Source: Cohnella terricola
Lineage (GTDB): Bacteria > Bacillota > Bacilli > Paenibacillales > Paenibacillaceae
DNA: 64,000 nucleotides
Direction of reading: 5' to 3'
Assembly: GCF_007786475.1 (NCBI RefSeq)
Contig: NZ_VNJJ01000001.1
Span: 124,001-188,000, forward strand
This document shows positions 41,257 to 51,374 of this stretch, one piece after another. Every line of letters begins with the position of its first letter. Positions within the stretch are counted from its first letter, which is position 1. The position numbers were made by a program, and so were the translations under genes. Below the pieces are notes generated by a model, which saw nothing but the letters and a program-made list of their open reading frames with translations, was not told the origin of the DNA and ran no database searches.

Positions 41257-43464
41257 TCAATTGGTTTTGCGAAACTGACTTGGCGTTAATCCTGTCGCTT
41301 TCTTAAATGCGCTAAAGAAATGGCTTCTCGTTTGGAAACCTGTCTTTGCGGCGATCACGGTAAGATTATCGTCGGTGTTAGTGAGTAAATATTTGACTTG
41401 CTCGATTCGTTCGAGAAGAATATAATCCGCCAAAGTCACTTGGGAAGCTTCTTTGAATACATAACGCAAATGGCTTGTCGAGTATCCGAGATGATCTGCA
41501 ATGGTGTCCACTGACATCGAAGGGTCCTGTAGATGCTGTTGCACATAATCCAATGTCTCTTGAAATAGTTCGCCTTTGCGACCGCTGATTTGTTGTTGAT
41601 CTAGGGTATCCATAATTTGGAGTATCTCGTCTTCAATCCAACGTCTTGCCTCAACTAGAGAAGAGAATCGGGATGAGTCCAGTTCAGATGATAAAGTGAC
41701 TTTATTGAATGACTTGAAGATTCTATAGGCAATCATTTGCAATTGAAAAAAGAATTCATTGTATGTCACGTTCTTCAAATCATTCAATAAGCGATCCAAT
41801 AGTTGAAGGACTTGATTTCGATCGATTTGCTTTATGGCATGGATGAGTTCGTTCATTATTTTTTCGTCCGGGTGTTTGTGTTCGGAGCTATAGCTTTCTT
41901 CCAGATCCTGTGCCGTGTAGACCTTATTCTCTCCCTTGAAAAATTTCAACAATGTGAGTTCGTACGTGTCTTCATAGTCTCGACGAACGTTTTCCTGGAT
42001 CCGCAGCTTGGAAGAACATGCAATAGAAGTGCGGATGTGCAGCCATCTCTCGATTTGCGCTCCAAGTAACAATAAAACGGTAGAAATCTCGTGTTGTTCA
42101 CCCCCGGTTTCGGAAGCGCCGATAAGAAGGACGAGATGATCGCCGCCCATATCGACGATTTCGCAGAGGAACTGCGCTTCCTTCACCACCTCATCGCCGA
42201 TATTGCACATCGCATATTTTAAGAGCTTTCTTGAATTATAATTATAAGTTTCTACAAATTGTTTATATGATTCGATGCGAATGACAGATAAATAATAGGA
42301 ATCGAGGGAAAGTAACTGAGACGATTGTTCGATGTCATTACGAATGATCGGATAACCTTGTAGAACCCATTGACGCAGAAATTCTTCTCTAACAATGTTG
42401 TGATAATCTTTCAAAGAGTGTTTCATAGTCTGATTCGAATTCAGCAAATACATAAAACTGTTGCGGATGATGTCGGCTTCCCCCATAGATTTGCCGATAT
42501 CCTCATTCCCCAGTTTGCTTTGCAATTCTCTTGATAACATGCGGAACGGTCCGAGCGTTCTCTTCGAATTCCAAAAGTATAAAAGTAACATAACCCCCAT
42601 TAGAACGATGCAAGAAATAGCGATTTTCTTTTTAAACCATTCGATATTTCGGATCATCTCTTTCTCAATGACAATGAAATGCATGAACAGCTGCCCCGGC
42701 AGAAGCTCTACTGAAACGATTTGAGGCTCCTTCGCGGAGGAATACTCCAGTGATTGGAGAGACTCCAATAGTTTGTCGGAAGAAGTAACGGACATCTGAT
42801 CAGGCAGATCATCTCCGAGGATGATTTGGTTATGTTTGTCCGTAATCGATATTTGCAACCCCGCCGTGTCCTCGTTTTGAAGCAAAAACTTTTGCAGTTC
42901 CTTTTGATTGAGAATGATAACGAGATATCCTGCATGTAATGTGACTGCTTGTGTGCTAGGTACAACTAAAGAAATGTAGGATGTCTCGCCAATCGCATGA
43001 GGAAAGAAACCAATGTAAGCCGGATGGTCGCGCAGTATTTTATCGACAATATTCTGATCGTAAAAGGATCCGAAATCAGCAATGCCTGTGGATGAATCTA
43101 TGACTCTTCTCGTCTTTGTATTGATTAAATATATGGAATGCAAGAAGGGTTGTTGATTGGCTAATCGGGTACTTGCCTTGAATGCTTCAGCATCCATTAC
43201 AGGATTGCTGCGATCCGTGATGAGCCATTCATTGATGGCATTTTCTTGGCTGCTGCTGATGCCGAATGATCGGATTGTATCAAAAGTAAATTGTGTGTTG
43301 TGATACGAATGTTTTATTTTGGCCAAGGCGAACATGTTCACGTCAGCGGCGGCTCTCTTTGAATATTCGTGAGATAAGAAAAAAGCAAATGCAATTAACA
43401 TCATCATAATCAGACTGAGAATCGGGGGAAATCGCAGAAACGTCCTACCACTAACTATTTTCAT
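41257..43464 (-). CDS. Membrane-anchored AraC-family regulator
   Basis: A 735-residue one-component sensor. A first membrane helix (residues 13-30), an extracellular sensing region of about 240 residues (PAS/Cache-like) and a second helix near 283-300 precede a long cytosolic linker. A C-terminal pair of AraC HTH motifs follows (SVDTIADHLGYSTSHLRYVF and LTVIAAKTGFQTRSHFFSAF). This layout is common in Paenibacillus, where such proteins sense extracellular sugars and activate neighbouring CUT1 transporter operons. It is divergent from the ABC genes at 43686, its obvious target. Confidence 0.9.
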   Translation of the reverse strand: MKIVSGRTFLRFPPILSLIMMMLIAFAFFLSHEYSKRAAADVNMFALAKIKHSYHNTQFTFDTIRSFGISSSQENAINEWLITDRSNPVMDAEAFKASTRLANQQPFLHSIYLINTKTRRVIDSSTGIADFGSFYDQNIVDKILRDHPAYIGFFPHAIGETSYISLVVPSTQAVTLHAGYLVIILNQKELQKFLLQNEDTAGLQISITDKHNQIILGDDLPDQMSVTSSDKLLESLQSLEYSSAKEPQIVSVELLPGQLFMHFIVIEKEMIRNIEWFKKKIAISCIVLMGVMLLLYFWNSKRTLGPFRMLSRELQSKLGNEDIGKSMGEADIIRNSFMYLLNSNQTMKHSLKDYHNIVREEFLRQWVLQGYPIIRNDIEQSSQLLSLDSYYLSVIRIESYKQFVETYNYNSRKLLKYAMCNIGDEVVKEAQFLCEIVDMGGDHLVLLIGASETGGEQHEISTVLLLLGAQIERWLHIRTSIACSSKLRIQENVRRDYEDTYELTLLKFFKGENKVYTAQDLEESYSSEHKHPDEKIMNELIHAIKQIDRNQVLQLLDRLLNDLKNVTYNEFFFQLQMIAYRIFKSFNKVTLSSELDSSRFSSLVEARRWIEDEILQIMDTLDQQQISGRKGELFQETLDYVQQHLQDPSMSVDTIADHLGYSTSHLRYVFKEASQVTLADYILLERIEQVKYLLTNTDDNLTVIAAKTGFQTRSHFFSAFKKATGLTPSQFRKTN

Positions 43465-43685
43465 TCCAAGCTCCTATGTTTTGAAATTGAGTGTCCATTC
43501 ATTATATAAACAAAGGCAACCGTCGTAAAAGTCTTCATTTTGGAATGAGTCCTCATTCTGATTTATTTGGCGAATCGGCACTTCAAGAACCGATTCGTTA
43601 ATATGTTGACTTTACCCGTTTCGAAGTTGCTTTTAAGATCGAGACAACAACCGGATGTTACTAAAATCATTGTAAAGGAGCACAC

Positions 43686-44597
43686 ATGGAACTTTTCCGA
43701 GATATTAAAAAAAATGTCGACCTGTATTTGTTGGCTTTGCCAGGTTTGTTGTTTCTCGTCCTATTTGCATATGTCCCGATGTCAGGACATTTGCTTGCTT
43801 TTAAGCAATATCGATTGGCCGACGGGATATGGGGAAGTCCGTGGACCGGATTAGATAATTTCAAGTTTTTTTTCGGTGGCCCAGACTGGCTTAAAGTAAC
43901 GCTAAATACGCTGTTTCTAAATGGATTGTTCATTGTCGCAAGCTTGTTGGTTTCAGCCGTCATGGCGGTGCTGCTGAATGAAATGAAGAATCGCTTCTTT
44001 AAGAAAATGGCGCAGTCTGTTATATTTCTACCCTACTTTATTTCTTGGCTCGTCGTTAGTTTGATGGTTTTCGCGTTCCTGAATTCGGAAGACGGCATGT
44101 TAAATAAAGCGTTTGAATCCTTTGGCTGGTCACCGATTCCGTGGTTTCAGACGAAAGAAGTATGGCCGGCAATTCTTACCTTTATTTATGTTTGGAAATT
44201 TGCGGGCTATTATTCGATTATTTTCTTGGCTGCGATTACGGGGATCTCTTCTGAATACTACGAGGCGGCACAAATCGACGGTGCAACTCGTTTCAAGCAA
44301 ATCATTTACATCACGCTTCCATTGATTAGGCCAGTTGCTATCGTACTTGCTCTACTGGGTGTGGGCAGAATATTTTATGGAGACTTTGGGATGATTTACG
44401 GAATTATAGGAGATAACGGGATTCTGTTTCCTACAACGGACGTGATCGATACGTATTCTTTCCGAGCGCTGCGACAACTAGGAAACTTTAGCATGTCGGC
44501 AGCGGTAATCCTGTATCAATCCGTCATGGGGCTAATCTGCATCCTTCTATTTAATGGGCTAATCCGTAAAGTCGATAAAGATTCCAGTTTATTCTAG
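43686..44597 (+). CDS. Sugar ABC transporter permease, LplB-like
   Basis: A 303-residue CUT1 permease with six helices. It starts with YLLALPGLLFLVLFAYVPMSG, characteristic of LplB/YtmL-type permeases, and has the EAA loop YYEAAQIDGATRFKQIIYIT that docks the ATPase. RBS AAAGGAG. It forms a heterodimer with the next permease. The operon encodes no ATPase, so a shared MsmX-type subunit from elsewhere is presumed. Confidence 0.92.
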   Translation: MELFRDIKKNVDLYLLALPGLLFLVLFAYVPMSGHLLAFKQYRLADGIWGSPWTGLDNFKFFFGGPDWLKVTLNTLFLNGLFIVASLLVSAVMAVLLNEMKNRFFKKMAQSVIFLPYFISWLVVSLMVFAFLNSEDGMLNKAFESFGWSPIPWFQTKEVWPAILTFIYVWKFAGYYSIIFLAAITGISSEYYEAAQIDGATRFKQIIYITLPLIRPVAIVLALLGVGRIFYGDFGMIYGIIGDNGILFPTTDVIDTYSFRALRQLGNFSMSAAVILYQSVMGLICILLFNGLIRKVDKDSSLF

Positions 44598-44606
44598 GGG
44601 GCCGAA

Positions 44607-45497
44607 ATGAGCATTCGTAAAAACCGTTCTAATGGGGAAAGAGTCTTTGTCTTTGGTGTTTATTCAATCGTCATTTTGTTCTCATTGTGTTGTCTGATTC
44701 CGTTTTGGTACGTCTTTATTGACTCCTTCGCTACGGATTCCAGCTTCGGAGTACATGGTTATCAATTATGGCCGTCAGAGTTCTCCTTGGATGCGTATCG
44801 CTATTTGCTCAGAGGGGATCAGATTTTCCGCAGTTATCTCATAACGATTATAGTTGCTGCGGTCGGCACGGCACTTGCCGTACTTATCACTTCGACGTTC
44901 GCTTACGTTCTAGCTAATAAGAAGATGAAATACCGGAGAATACTATCCTTTTTAACCTATTTTACAATGATATTTGGCTCCGGTTTAGTTGGTTTTTATA
45001 TTTTGATTGCCAACTGGTTGGACCTGAAAGACTCAATTTGGTCGCTCATATTGCCGTATTTATTGAATCCATTCTATGCATTTATACTCGTTTCTTTCTA
45101 TAAGACATTGCCGGCCGAAATCAACGAGTCCGCTACAATTGACGGAGCAAGAGAATTCAGGATTTTCTTCAGCATTATTTTTCCGATTACGGTGCCGGCT
45201 ATTGCAACGATTACGCTCTTCTATGTCCTTCAGTACTGGAACGATTGGTGGCTGTCATTGCTATTCATTGATAACAGCAAATTGCACCCGCTGCAAATGA
45301 TGATTAGGCAATTGATCTCTAATCTAAACGTATCGTCCTACGTATCAGGAAGCAATACAGCCTACAACGTCTCGGTACCGACCAGCATCATTCAAATGGC
45401 CACAGTGTGTCTGACGATTGGACCGATTATATTTGCATACCCGTTCGTGCAAAGATATTTCGTAAACGGACTTACTGTTGGTGCGGTGAAAGGCTAA
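44607..45497 (+). CDS. Sugar ABC transporter permease, LplC-like
   Basis: A 296-residue CUT1 permease of the LplC/YtcP group, with six helices and the EAA loop EINESATIDGAREFRIFFSI. Nine bases separate it from the first permease gene, and the C-terminal YFVNGLTVGAVKG is the conserved end of this group. It partners the LplB-like permease in uptake of an oligosaccharide, plausibly the substrate or product of the GH38-like enzyme encoded downstream. Confidence 0.92.
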   Translation: MSIRKNRSNGERVFVFGVYSIVILFSLCCLIPFWYVFIDSFATDSSFGVHGYQLWPSEFSLDAYRYLLRGDQIFRSYLITIIVAAVGTALAVLITSTFAYVLANKKMKYRRILSFLTYFTMIFGSGLVGFYILIANWLDLKDSIWSLILPYLLNPFYAFILVSFYKTLPAEINESATIDGAREFRIFFSIIFPITVPAIATITLFYVLQYWNDWWLSLLFIDNSKLHPLQMMIRQLISNLNVSSYVSGSNTAYNVSVPTSIIQMATVCLTIGPIIFAYPFVQRYFVNGLTVGAVKG

Positions 45498-45558
45498 TCG
45501 AATCGTTATTCGCCGTTTGATAACGGTTGAATAGATACTTTACAAGGGGGAAGAAACA

Positions 45559-47073
45559 ATGAAAAAGATGTTGGCAATCAGTATGACTTTATTAATGGGT
45601 ACTTCGCTAATTACCGGTTGCTCCAAGACTGATTCTCGGCCAGAGGGATCAAAGTCCGCTCAAGAGCAACTTGACCAGGTTACGTTGAAAATAATGATCC
45701 CGGGAGATCGTCCAAAAGACTTCGATGCGGTAATTGCCGAAGCCGAGAAACGGTTGGCGCCAACGTTAAACGTGAAACTTAACGTCGTGTTCGTTCCATG
45801 GTCCGATCTTGCCCAAAAGACGCAAGTTACATTGGCATCCGGCGAAGCCGTGGATTTAGTGTTCGATGCGCCTTGGTTACATTTGAACCAAATGGTTGCA
45901 GCCAACTATTACGCGCCGCTAGACGATTTGCTAAAGCAATATGGTCCGGATATTTTGAAAGCCCGCTCCGAGCAATTGTGGGAAGCTAACAAATACAATG
46001 GACAAATCATGGCGATTCCGCTCAGCAACGCTTACTTAGCAGGTCATGTTTACTATGTTCGTAAAGATTTGAGAGAAAAGTTGGGCGTCGCTCCAATTAA
46101 AACATATGACGATCTCATCAAGTTTGCTGAACAAGTAAAGGAGAAAGTTCCAGACATCTCTCCGATTATTTCTTATAAAGCAGTTACGGATTGGACCAAT
46201 TTCCGCACCTTTTTCGATTACGATTCCCATCTTAATGAAACTGCCATCGGTGTTAACGGCGTTCTCTACCTGAAGGACAATGACGGCAAAGTGCACAATA
46301 TGTTCGAAGAAATGGATTCTACTGTATGGAAATGGATTACCGATGCCAGATATCTGTATCAAAATAAATTAATGTATCAGGATGTCATGTCAGTCAAAGA
46401 CCAAATGGAAGTTTTTAAATCCGGTAAAGCGGCAATCATCAACGCTGCTGATTTCGGGGTTAAAACCGATGTGGCGAACGCTTTGAAGAAAAATGTCCCT
46501 GGGGCAGAGGTAGAGGCGGTTACGTTCTTCAAGCTGGAAAAGGAAGCGAACCTTTCGAGCTTCCAGGCATGGAATTTCATTGCGTTGTCACAGGTTAGTA
46601 AAAATAAAGAGCGGGCGATCCAATTCCTCAACTGGACGCAGCAAAAGGACAACTATGATTTGCTGGCATACGGTATAAAAGGAACGAACTGGGAACCTAT
46701 CGGAGAAAATCAATACAAGGTTCTTAATGACGGCTATGCCTGGTTCCCATATGCGTGGATTTGGAATCCAACCCTGGATCGCTATGACCAAGGTCTGGGC
46801 GAAGAGGCGCAAGCGCTTAATCAATTTGTTGCCGATGCAGACAACTTTACGCCTAGCAAGTTGACCGGCTTCACGTTTGATTCTGCCCCAGTCGCCAATG
46901 AAATCGCGCAGTTAAATACACTACGCGATAAATACATGGATGCAATCTACCTTGGCATCGTAGATCCTGAAACGTACTGGAACAAATATAAGAGCGAAGC
47001 CAGCTCGGCAGCCAAGAAAATTCAGGTTGAAATGCAGAAGCAAATCGATGCGTTCCTGGCATCGAAGAATTAA
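45559..47073 (+). CDS. Sugar ABC transporter binding lipoprotein (DUF3502)
   Basis: A 504-residue extracellular solute-binding protein. The signal ends in lipobox LITGC; the two-lobed type 1 fold follows, and the C-terminal section LTGFTFDSAPVANEIAQLNT marks the DUF3502 extension found in LplA-like proteins. RBS AAGGGGGAAG. It supplies substrate to the two preceding permeases. The aromatic-rich middle (GYAWFPYAWIWNP) suggests carbohydrate stacking. Confidence 0.92.
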   Translation: MKKMLAISMTLLMGTSLITGCSKTDSRPEGSKSAQEQLDQVTLKIMIPGDRPKDFDAVIAEAEKRLAPTLNVKLNVVFVPWSDLAQKTQVTLASGEAVDLVFDAPWLHLNQMVAANYYAPLDDLLKQYGPDILKARSEQLWEANKYNGQIMAIPLSNAYLAGHVYYVRKDLREKLGVAPIKTYDDLIKFAEQVKEKVPDISPIISYKAVTDWTNFRTFFDYDSHLNETAIGVNGVLYLKDNDGKVHNMFEEMDSTVWKWITDARYLYQNKLMYQDVMSVKDQMEVFKSGKAAIINAADFGVKTDVANALKKNVPGAEVEAVTFFKLEKEANLSSFQAWNFIALSQVSKNKERAIQFLNWTQQKDNYDLLAYGIKGTNWEPIGENQYKVLNDGYAWFPYAWIWNPTLDRYDQGLGEEAQALNQFVADADNFTPSKLTGFTFDSAPVANEIAQLNTLRDKYMDAIYLGIVDPETYWNKYKSEASSAAKKIQVEMQKQIDAFLASKN

Positions 47074-47177
47074 ACGCAAGTAATCATCTGATAAATCCAC
47101 TGGTGCCGACGCTTTTCCATCACCGCGTCGGCACCGTTTGTTTCATGCGAAATTACGAGGTATGGAGGTCGAACAAA

Positions 47178-49628
47178 TTGTCTAACGGACTAAAACGGAA
47201 ATGGAAAGTTTATGTGCTGCATAATTCGCATACTGACATTGGATATACGGAAAGGCAAGAGAAGATAGAGAGATTTCATGCCGATTTCATTCGCCAAGCT
47301 GTTCGAATCATTGAAGATATCCAATCGGGCAAACGGTCGGAATGGAAAGGATTTCGCTGGATTTGCGAGACTTTCTGGCAGGTGGAGGCTTTCTTGGCAG
47401 CCGCAACGGAAGATGAAATTATTCGTTTCGAAGATGCCGTTCGCAGGGGGGATATCGAACTGCCCGGCACCTACTTGAATCTAACCGAGCTGATCGATGA
47501 CAATGTCCTTCGTTCCATGCTCGATCGTTCGCAAAAATACGGTCGTTCCTTGGGCGTTCCAATTAAAACGGCGATGACGGCCGATGTCAACGGCTTAAGC
47601 TGGGGCTATGCCCAGACGATGGCCGATGCCGGAATCGAAAACTTCATCAGTTGCACACACTCCCATCACGGGACGTTCCCGCTCGGACTCAAGCAGACGC
47701 CTTTCTGGTGGAAAACGCCGAAGGGCGATCGCTTACTCGTTTGGAATAGCGAGTATTACCATATGGGGCATGAGTTAGGCTTGGTGCCGAACGCGATGAC
47801 GACTTATTTGTTGAAAGACGAGTTCACGACAACTCCCATTATGGAGAACCATTGGGAAGTGGCAACGACGCGTTTATTTCGTTATTTGCGCAATCTGGAA
47901 AACGAAGGTTATCCATACGATTTCGTGCCGATTTTCGTTTCCGGCTTAATAACGGATAACGCGCCTCCGAACGGTGCGATTATGGATTACATCAAGTTGT
48001 GGAATGAACGGTTCGGGGAAGAAGTCGAAATGGAAATGACGACGTTGACGCCATTCTTCGATCACGTTCGCCAGCAAGATGTTCCGATCCCGGAATACTC
48101 GGGTGATTGGCCGGATTGGTGGTCTGACGGTTTGGCGTCCACACCACTTCATACACAGTTGTTCAAGGATGCCCAGCGCAAATTGCAGGTGATCAAGAAA
48201 CTCGACCCGGAAGGAAAGATAGCTCGTCCGGAAAGGATTGCGCAGGCGGAAAAATTGCTTACTTTGTACGCGGAACATACGTGGGGTTACTCTTCCTCGA
48301 TTTCGGAGCCATGGAACCCGATGGTGCTTCAACTCGGCGCAAGAAAAGAAGGCATGGCCACGAAAGCGCATGAATCGATCATGACGCTTTACGATGACGT
48401 GCTCGAGGCGCGCGGCGAAGCATTATTGTATCCGAGCAGGCCGATGCGATATCGAGTCGTGAACACTTCGGATACGGATGTTGCCGATTATGCGCAATTG
48501 TACGTCGACTACTGGGAGTATTCTCGAATTCAGCAAGGGCTTCAGATCAGGGATGTCGACACAGGAGAAACGTATCCGCATCAGATGATTTTGGCGAGTC
48601 GCGGTCACGTGATCGTCGTTCGGATGGCGTTGAAAGCGGGAGAAGAAAAGCTTGTCGAGATTATCCCAAGCCCGGAAGACATGTCCCTCGTAACGACCAC
48701 GAGTTCGACGTTAAGGGGAATGGACGGCGTAACCGATATCGCGCCGATCGCGCAGCTGCACGGCGCGCTTGCGGACAGCGCGGTATACGTCGACGGTTCG
48801 ATTCTGGAAACGTCCACCGTCCGAATCGAATGGGCGATCGGAGAAGGCATCGTGAGCTGGAAGGATAAAACGACGGGTCAAGACGTGCTGCGCGAGGATC
48901 GAAGCCATTCGCCGTTTGCTCCTGTTTACGACGTTACGCCGGTGGGCCTTAACCAGGACATTTACACCGTTCGCAAGGAAATGGGCCGAAATCGCAAAGG
49001 AACCAAAGCGGTGATCTCTTCAGGCGCATTGATTGGGTCGAAAACGATTTACCAAGGCGCCTTGTTCGCAACGGTGGAGCTGGAATACAAGGTGGCAGGA
49101 ACGAGCTACTACGCGGTGCACTTAACGGCCTATGCGAATACGCCGCGGGTCGACGTGTCGGTTCGCTTGCACAAGGATAGCGTGTGGGAGCCTGAAAATC
49201 TGTATATTTCGTTGCCTTTCGGCGGAAGGGAGCAGTGGATCGAGAAAACCGGAATCGTCTTAAAGCCGCTTGAACAGCAGCTTCCCGGCACGGGGACGGA
49301 CTTTTATTGTCTGCAAAACGGGTTCAGCTCTAAGTTGGAAAACGGCTGGGTGGCGGTCGCTATGCCGGATACGCCGCTTTTACAAGTCGGTCCACTGGTA
49401 CATCACCGAATCCTGCTGCAGGGACATCCTGACTTAAACAAAACGCCACGATTACCTTATGCATGGACGATGACGAACTATTGGGAAACGAACTTCAAAG
49501 CGACAATGGGCGGTTTTTACGAATTCCGTTACAGCGTTCTATGGGGTTCCGATTTACAATCGGCTGAAGACGGCATTGACAGATGCCGTGCTGTTAATAG
49601 CGGGTTAGTATGCTATAGAAGCGAGTAA
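47178..49628 (+). CDS. Glycoside hydrolase family 38-like enzyme
   Basis: An 816-residue cytoplasmic enzyme (no signal peptide). The N-terminal motif HNSHTDIGYTE provides zinc ligands His18 and Asp20, and ADVNGLSW holds the likely nucleophile Asp136; HSHHGTFP may add another ligand. These features match alpha-mannosidase-type GH38 enzymes, though overall divergence leaves linkage and sugar open. TTG 47178 is chosen because GGAGG lies nine bases before it and the protein then begins near the catalytic motif; the upstream in-frame ATG lacks an RBS. It is the last gene of the transporter operon and probably trims the imported oligosaccharide. Confidence 0.85.
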   Translation: MSNGLKRKWKVYVLHNSHTDIGYTERQEKIERFHADFIRQAVRIIEDIQSGKRSEWKGFRWICETFWQVEAFLAAATEDEIIRFEDAVRRGDIELPGTYLNLTELIDDNVLRSMLDRSQKYGRSLGVPIKTAMTADVNGLSWGYAQTMADAGIENFISCTHSHHGTFPLGLKQTPFWWKTPKGDRLLVWNSEYYHMGHELGLVPNAMTTYLLKDEFTTTPIMENHWEVATTRLFRYLRNLENEGYPYDFVPIFVSGLITDNAPPNGAIMDYIKLWNERFGEEVEMEMTTLTPFFDHVRQQDVPIPEYSGDWPDWWSDGLASTPLHTQLFKDAQRKLQVIKKLDPEGKIARPERIAQAEKLLTLYAEHTWGYSSSISEPWNPMVLQLGARKEGMATKAHESIMTLYDDVLEARGEALLYPSRPMRYRVVNTSDTDVADYAQLYVDYWEYSRIQQGLQIRDVDTGETYPHQMILASRGHVIVVRMALKAGEEKLVEIIPSPEDMSLVTTTSSTLRGMDGVTDIAPIAQLHGALADSAVYVDGSILETSTVRIEWAIGEGIVSWKDKTTGQDVLREDRSHSPFAPVYDVTPVGLNQDIYTVRKEMGRNRKGTKAVISSGALIGSKTIYQGALFATVELEYKVAGTSYYAVHLTAYANTPRVDVSVRLHKDSVWEPENLYISLPFGGREQWIEKTGIVLKPLEQQLPGTGTDFYCLQNGFSSKLENGWVAVAMPDTPLLQVGPLVHHRILLQGHPDLNKTPRLPYAWTMTNYWETNFKATMGGFYEFRYSVLWGSDLQSAEDGIDRCRAVNSGLVCYRSE

Positions 49629-49663
49629 TGGAACCCCTGATTTTATAAGGCTTTTCACGAGTA

Positions 49664-49695
49664 AAGCGCCACCACCCAATTGGATGGTGGCGCTT
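49664..49695 (+). terminator. Intrinsic terminator of the sugar operon
   Basis: AAGCGCCACCA and TGGTGGCGCTT are perfect 11-base arms around CCCAATTGGA. The T-run after it is short (CTGTG), so efficiency is uncertain. Confidence 0.65.
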
Positions 49696-49883
49696 CTGTG
49701 ACTGTCTCTCCTATTAAATTATAAATCAACAAGTTTATTTAATCGGCATGGCTCCTAAGGCTTCGGGGATCATCCTGAGGAAAAGAATGGATCGTAAGAG
49801 TACTTCACTAGATTTATGCAAAGTCCAGGGTTGGTAATGTATAATGGACAGGCGGTTATTGAATCGATAAAGGGGGAGCTCGA

Positions 49884-50324
49884 ATGGCGTACGAGCAGAA
49901 GACGAAGGAAACCGATCTCAGCGTTGCCGAGTTTATCGAGAGTGTGGACAGCGCTTCGAAACGCAGGGACGCGTATGAGCTGCTTGATATTTTCGCCGAA
50001 GCGACGGGTTGTCCGGCCAAGATGTGGGGACCAAGCATCGTCGGATTCGGTTCCTATCATTACAAGTACGAATCCGGTCACGAGGGAGATGCTCCTCTTG
50101 TCGGCTTCTCGCCAAGAAAAGCGAAGATCAGCCTTTACTTCGCGCCGGGCGATACAGAGCGGGAGGCTTTATTGGCCGCGTTCGGCAAGCATACGGCGGG
50201 GAAAGGCTGCTTGTATATTAACAAAGTAGCGGATATCGATGTAGAAGTGTTGAAAGAGTTGATTCGTCAATCGGTGTCTTTTCTTCGTCAGAGATATCCC
50301 GATCGGCCCAACGGAAACAATTAG
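49884..50324 (+). CDS. DUF1801 protein (YdhG/YjhG-like)
   Basis: A 146-residue soluble protein with the DUF1801 pattern: FIESVDSASKRRDAYELLDIF, then MWGPSIVGFGSYHYKYESG and FSPRKAKISLYFAPG, ending CLYINKVADIDVEVLKELI. The fold resembles frataxin-like or YdhG proteins of unknown function; metal or nucleic-acid binding has been suggested for relatives but is not shown here. RBS AAGGGGGAG. It may be co-transcribed with the next two genes. Confidence 0.87.
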   Translation: MAYEQKTKETDLSVAEFIESVDSASKRRDAYELLDIFAEATGCPAKMWGPSIVGFGSYHYKYESGHEGDAPLVGFSPRKAKISLYFAPGDTEREALLAAFGKHTAGKGCLYINKVADIDVEVLKELIRQSVSFLRQRYPDRPNGNN

Positions 50325-50357
50325 CCGAAATCTTGATTGAAGAGAGGAGAGATGACC

Positions 50358-50669
50358 ATGATCCCAATCATCAAACCCGATGCGGAGGCTAAGCTGAGTG
50401 AATTCACGGGAGCCGAAGCGTATATTCACAGCGAAGCGACATCTTATGTATTCGTCCGGAATTTCAAGGTCAGGGTTACTGAGGCCTTTGTCGCTGGAGA
50501 AGGGCCTTACCGCGTCGCTCTTCGATTTGACGGGCACGGCTGGCTCCGCATGGAAGCGATCACCCATTACGAGATGGACGAGCATGGCCGTCTACTACTA
50601 GCCGGATATGACGACAGTGGGCGGATGAATGTCGCTCTTCATTTGGGAAAGGAGCCGTTCCCCGAATGA
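50358..50669 (+). CDS. Hypothetical protein, 103 residues
   Basis: Small beta-rich soluble protein (MIPIIKPDAEAKLSEFTGAE... GKEPFPE). No family was recognised. Of three possible starts, ATG 50358 has the best spacing to GAGAGGAG. The stop overlaps the start of the deacetylase gene (ATGA), which shows that the two are translated together, so a link with thiol metabolism is possible but unproven. Confidence 0.75.
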   Translation: MIPIIKPDAEAKLSEFTGAEAYIHSEATSYVFVRNFKVRVTEAFVAGEGPYRVALRFDGHGWLRMEAITHYEMDEHGRLLLAGYDDSGRMNVALHLGKEPFPE

Positions 50670-51370
50670 AGATCAACGATAGGAAGGCGCAACGTAAGCT
50701 GCTCGCGGTGTTCGCGCATCCCGACGACGAGACGTTTATATGCGGAGGGGCGCTGGCGAAATACGCCGCTGAAGGTGTCGATATTACGCTGGTTAGCGCC
50801 ACGCGGGGAGAAATGGGGCGCCGAATGGGCAACCCTCCGTATCTCAATCGGGAGTCGATGGGAGCCGCCCGTGAATCGGAGCTGCGCGAAGCGTGCTTGC
50901 GCTTGGGCATACGACAGCTTCATTTTCTAGATATTCGAGACAAGACGGTTGAATTTATCAATGAGGAAAAGTTGACTGAACGGATCGCGGGTTTTATTCG
51001 GGAACTAGAGCCGGACGTCGTTCTGACGTTCCACGAGAAGCTGGGCGGACATCCCGACCATAATGCGATCGGGAAGGCGACGACGGCCGCGTTCCGCCGG
51101 ACTGGGAGCAAGGGCGCACTATATTTTATCAGCTTCGGGGCAACGATGGCGCGCCCCGAGCGATTCGGCTATTCCCGCAAAGATGTGGTCCGGGTCGACG
51201 TGAGCGCGTATTTGCAAGCGAAGCTTGCCGCTTTCCGCGCTCATCGATGCCAGACCGAGATCGATGAATGGGTATGGCTGCCCGACCGCGAGGCGCTGTC
51301 CCGATTCGGAAAGCATGAGTATTTCTTGCTGGGAGGCGGAAAGCCCTCTAGCGGGGACTCTTTGTTTTAG
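50666..51370 (+). CDS. PIG-L deacetylase, BshB2-like
   Basis: A 234-residue zinc-dependent N-acetylglucosamine deacetylase. AHPDDETF (His18, Asp20, Asp21) and GGHPDHNAIG (His129, His132) are the metal and catalytic motifs of LmbE/PIG-L enzymes. The order EMGRRMGNPPYLNRES and the RDKTVEF segment match B. subtilis BshB2 (YojG), which hydrolyses GlcNAc-malate in bacillithiol synthesis. A broader substrate range is possible. It overlaps the preceding gene by four bases. Confidence 0.85.
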   Translation: MKINDRKAQRKLLAVFAHPDDETFICGGALAKYAAEGVDITLVSATRGEMGRRMGNPPYLNRESMGAARESELREACLRLGIRQLHFLDIRDKTVEFINEEKLTERIAGFIRELEPDVVLTFHEKLGGHPDHNAIGKATTAAFRRTGSKGALYFISFGATMARPERFGYSRKDVVRVDVSAYLQAKLAAFRAHRCQTEIDEWVWLPDREALSRFGKHEYFLLGGGKPSSGDSLF

Positions 51371-51374
51371 AAGT

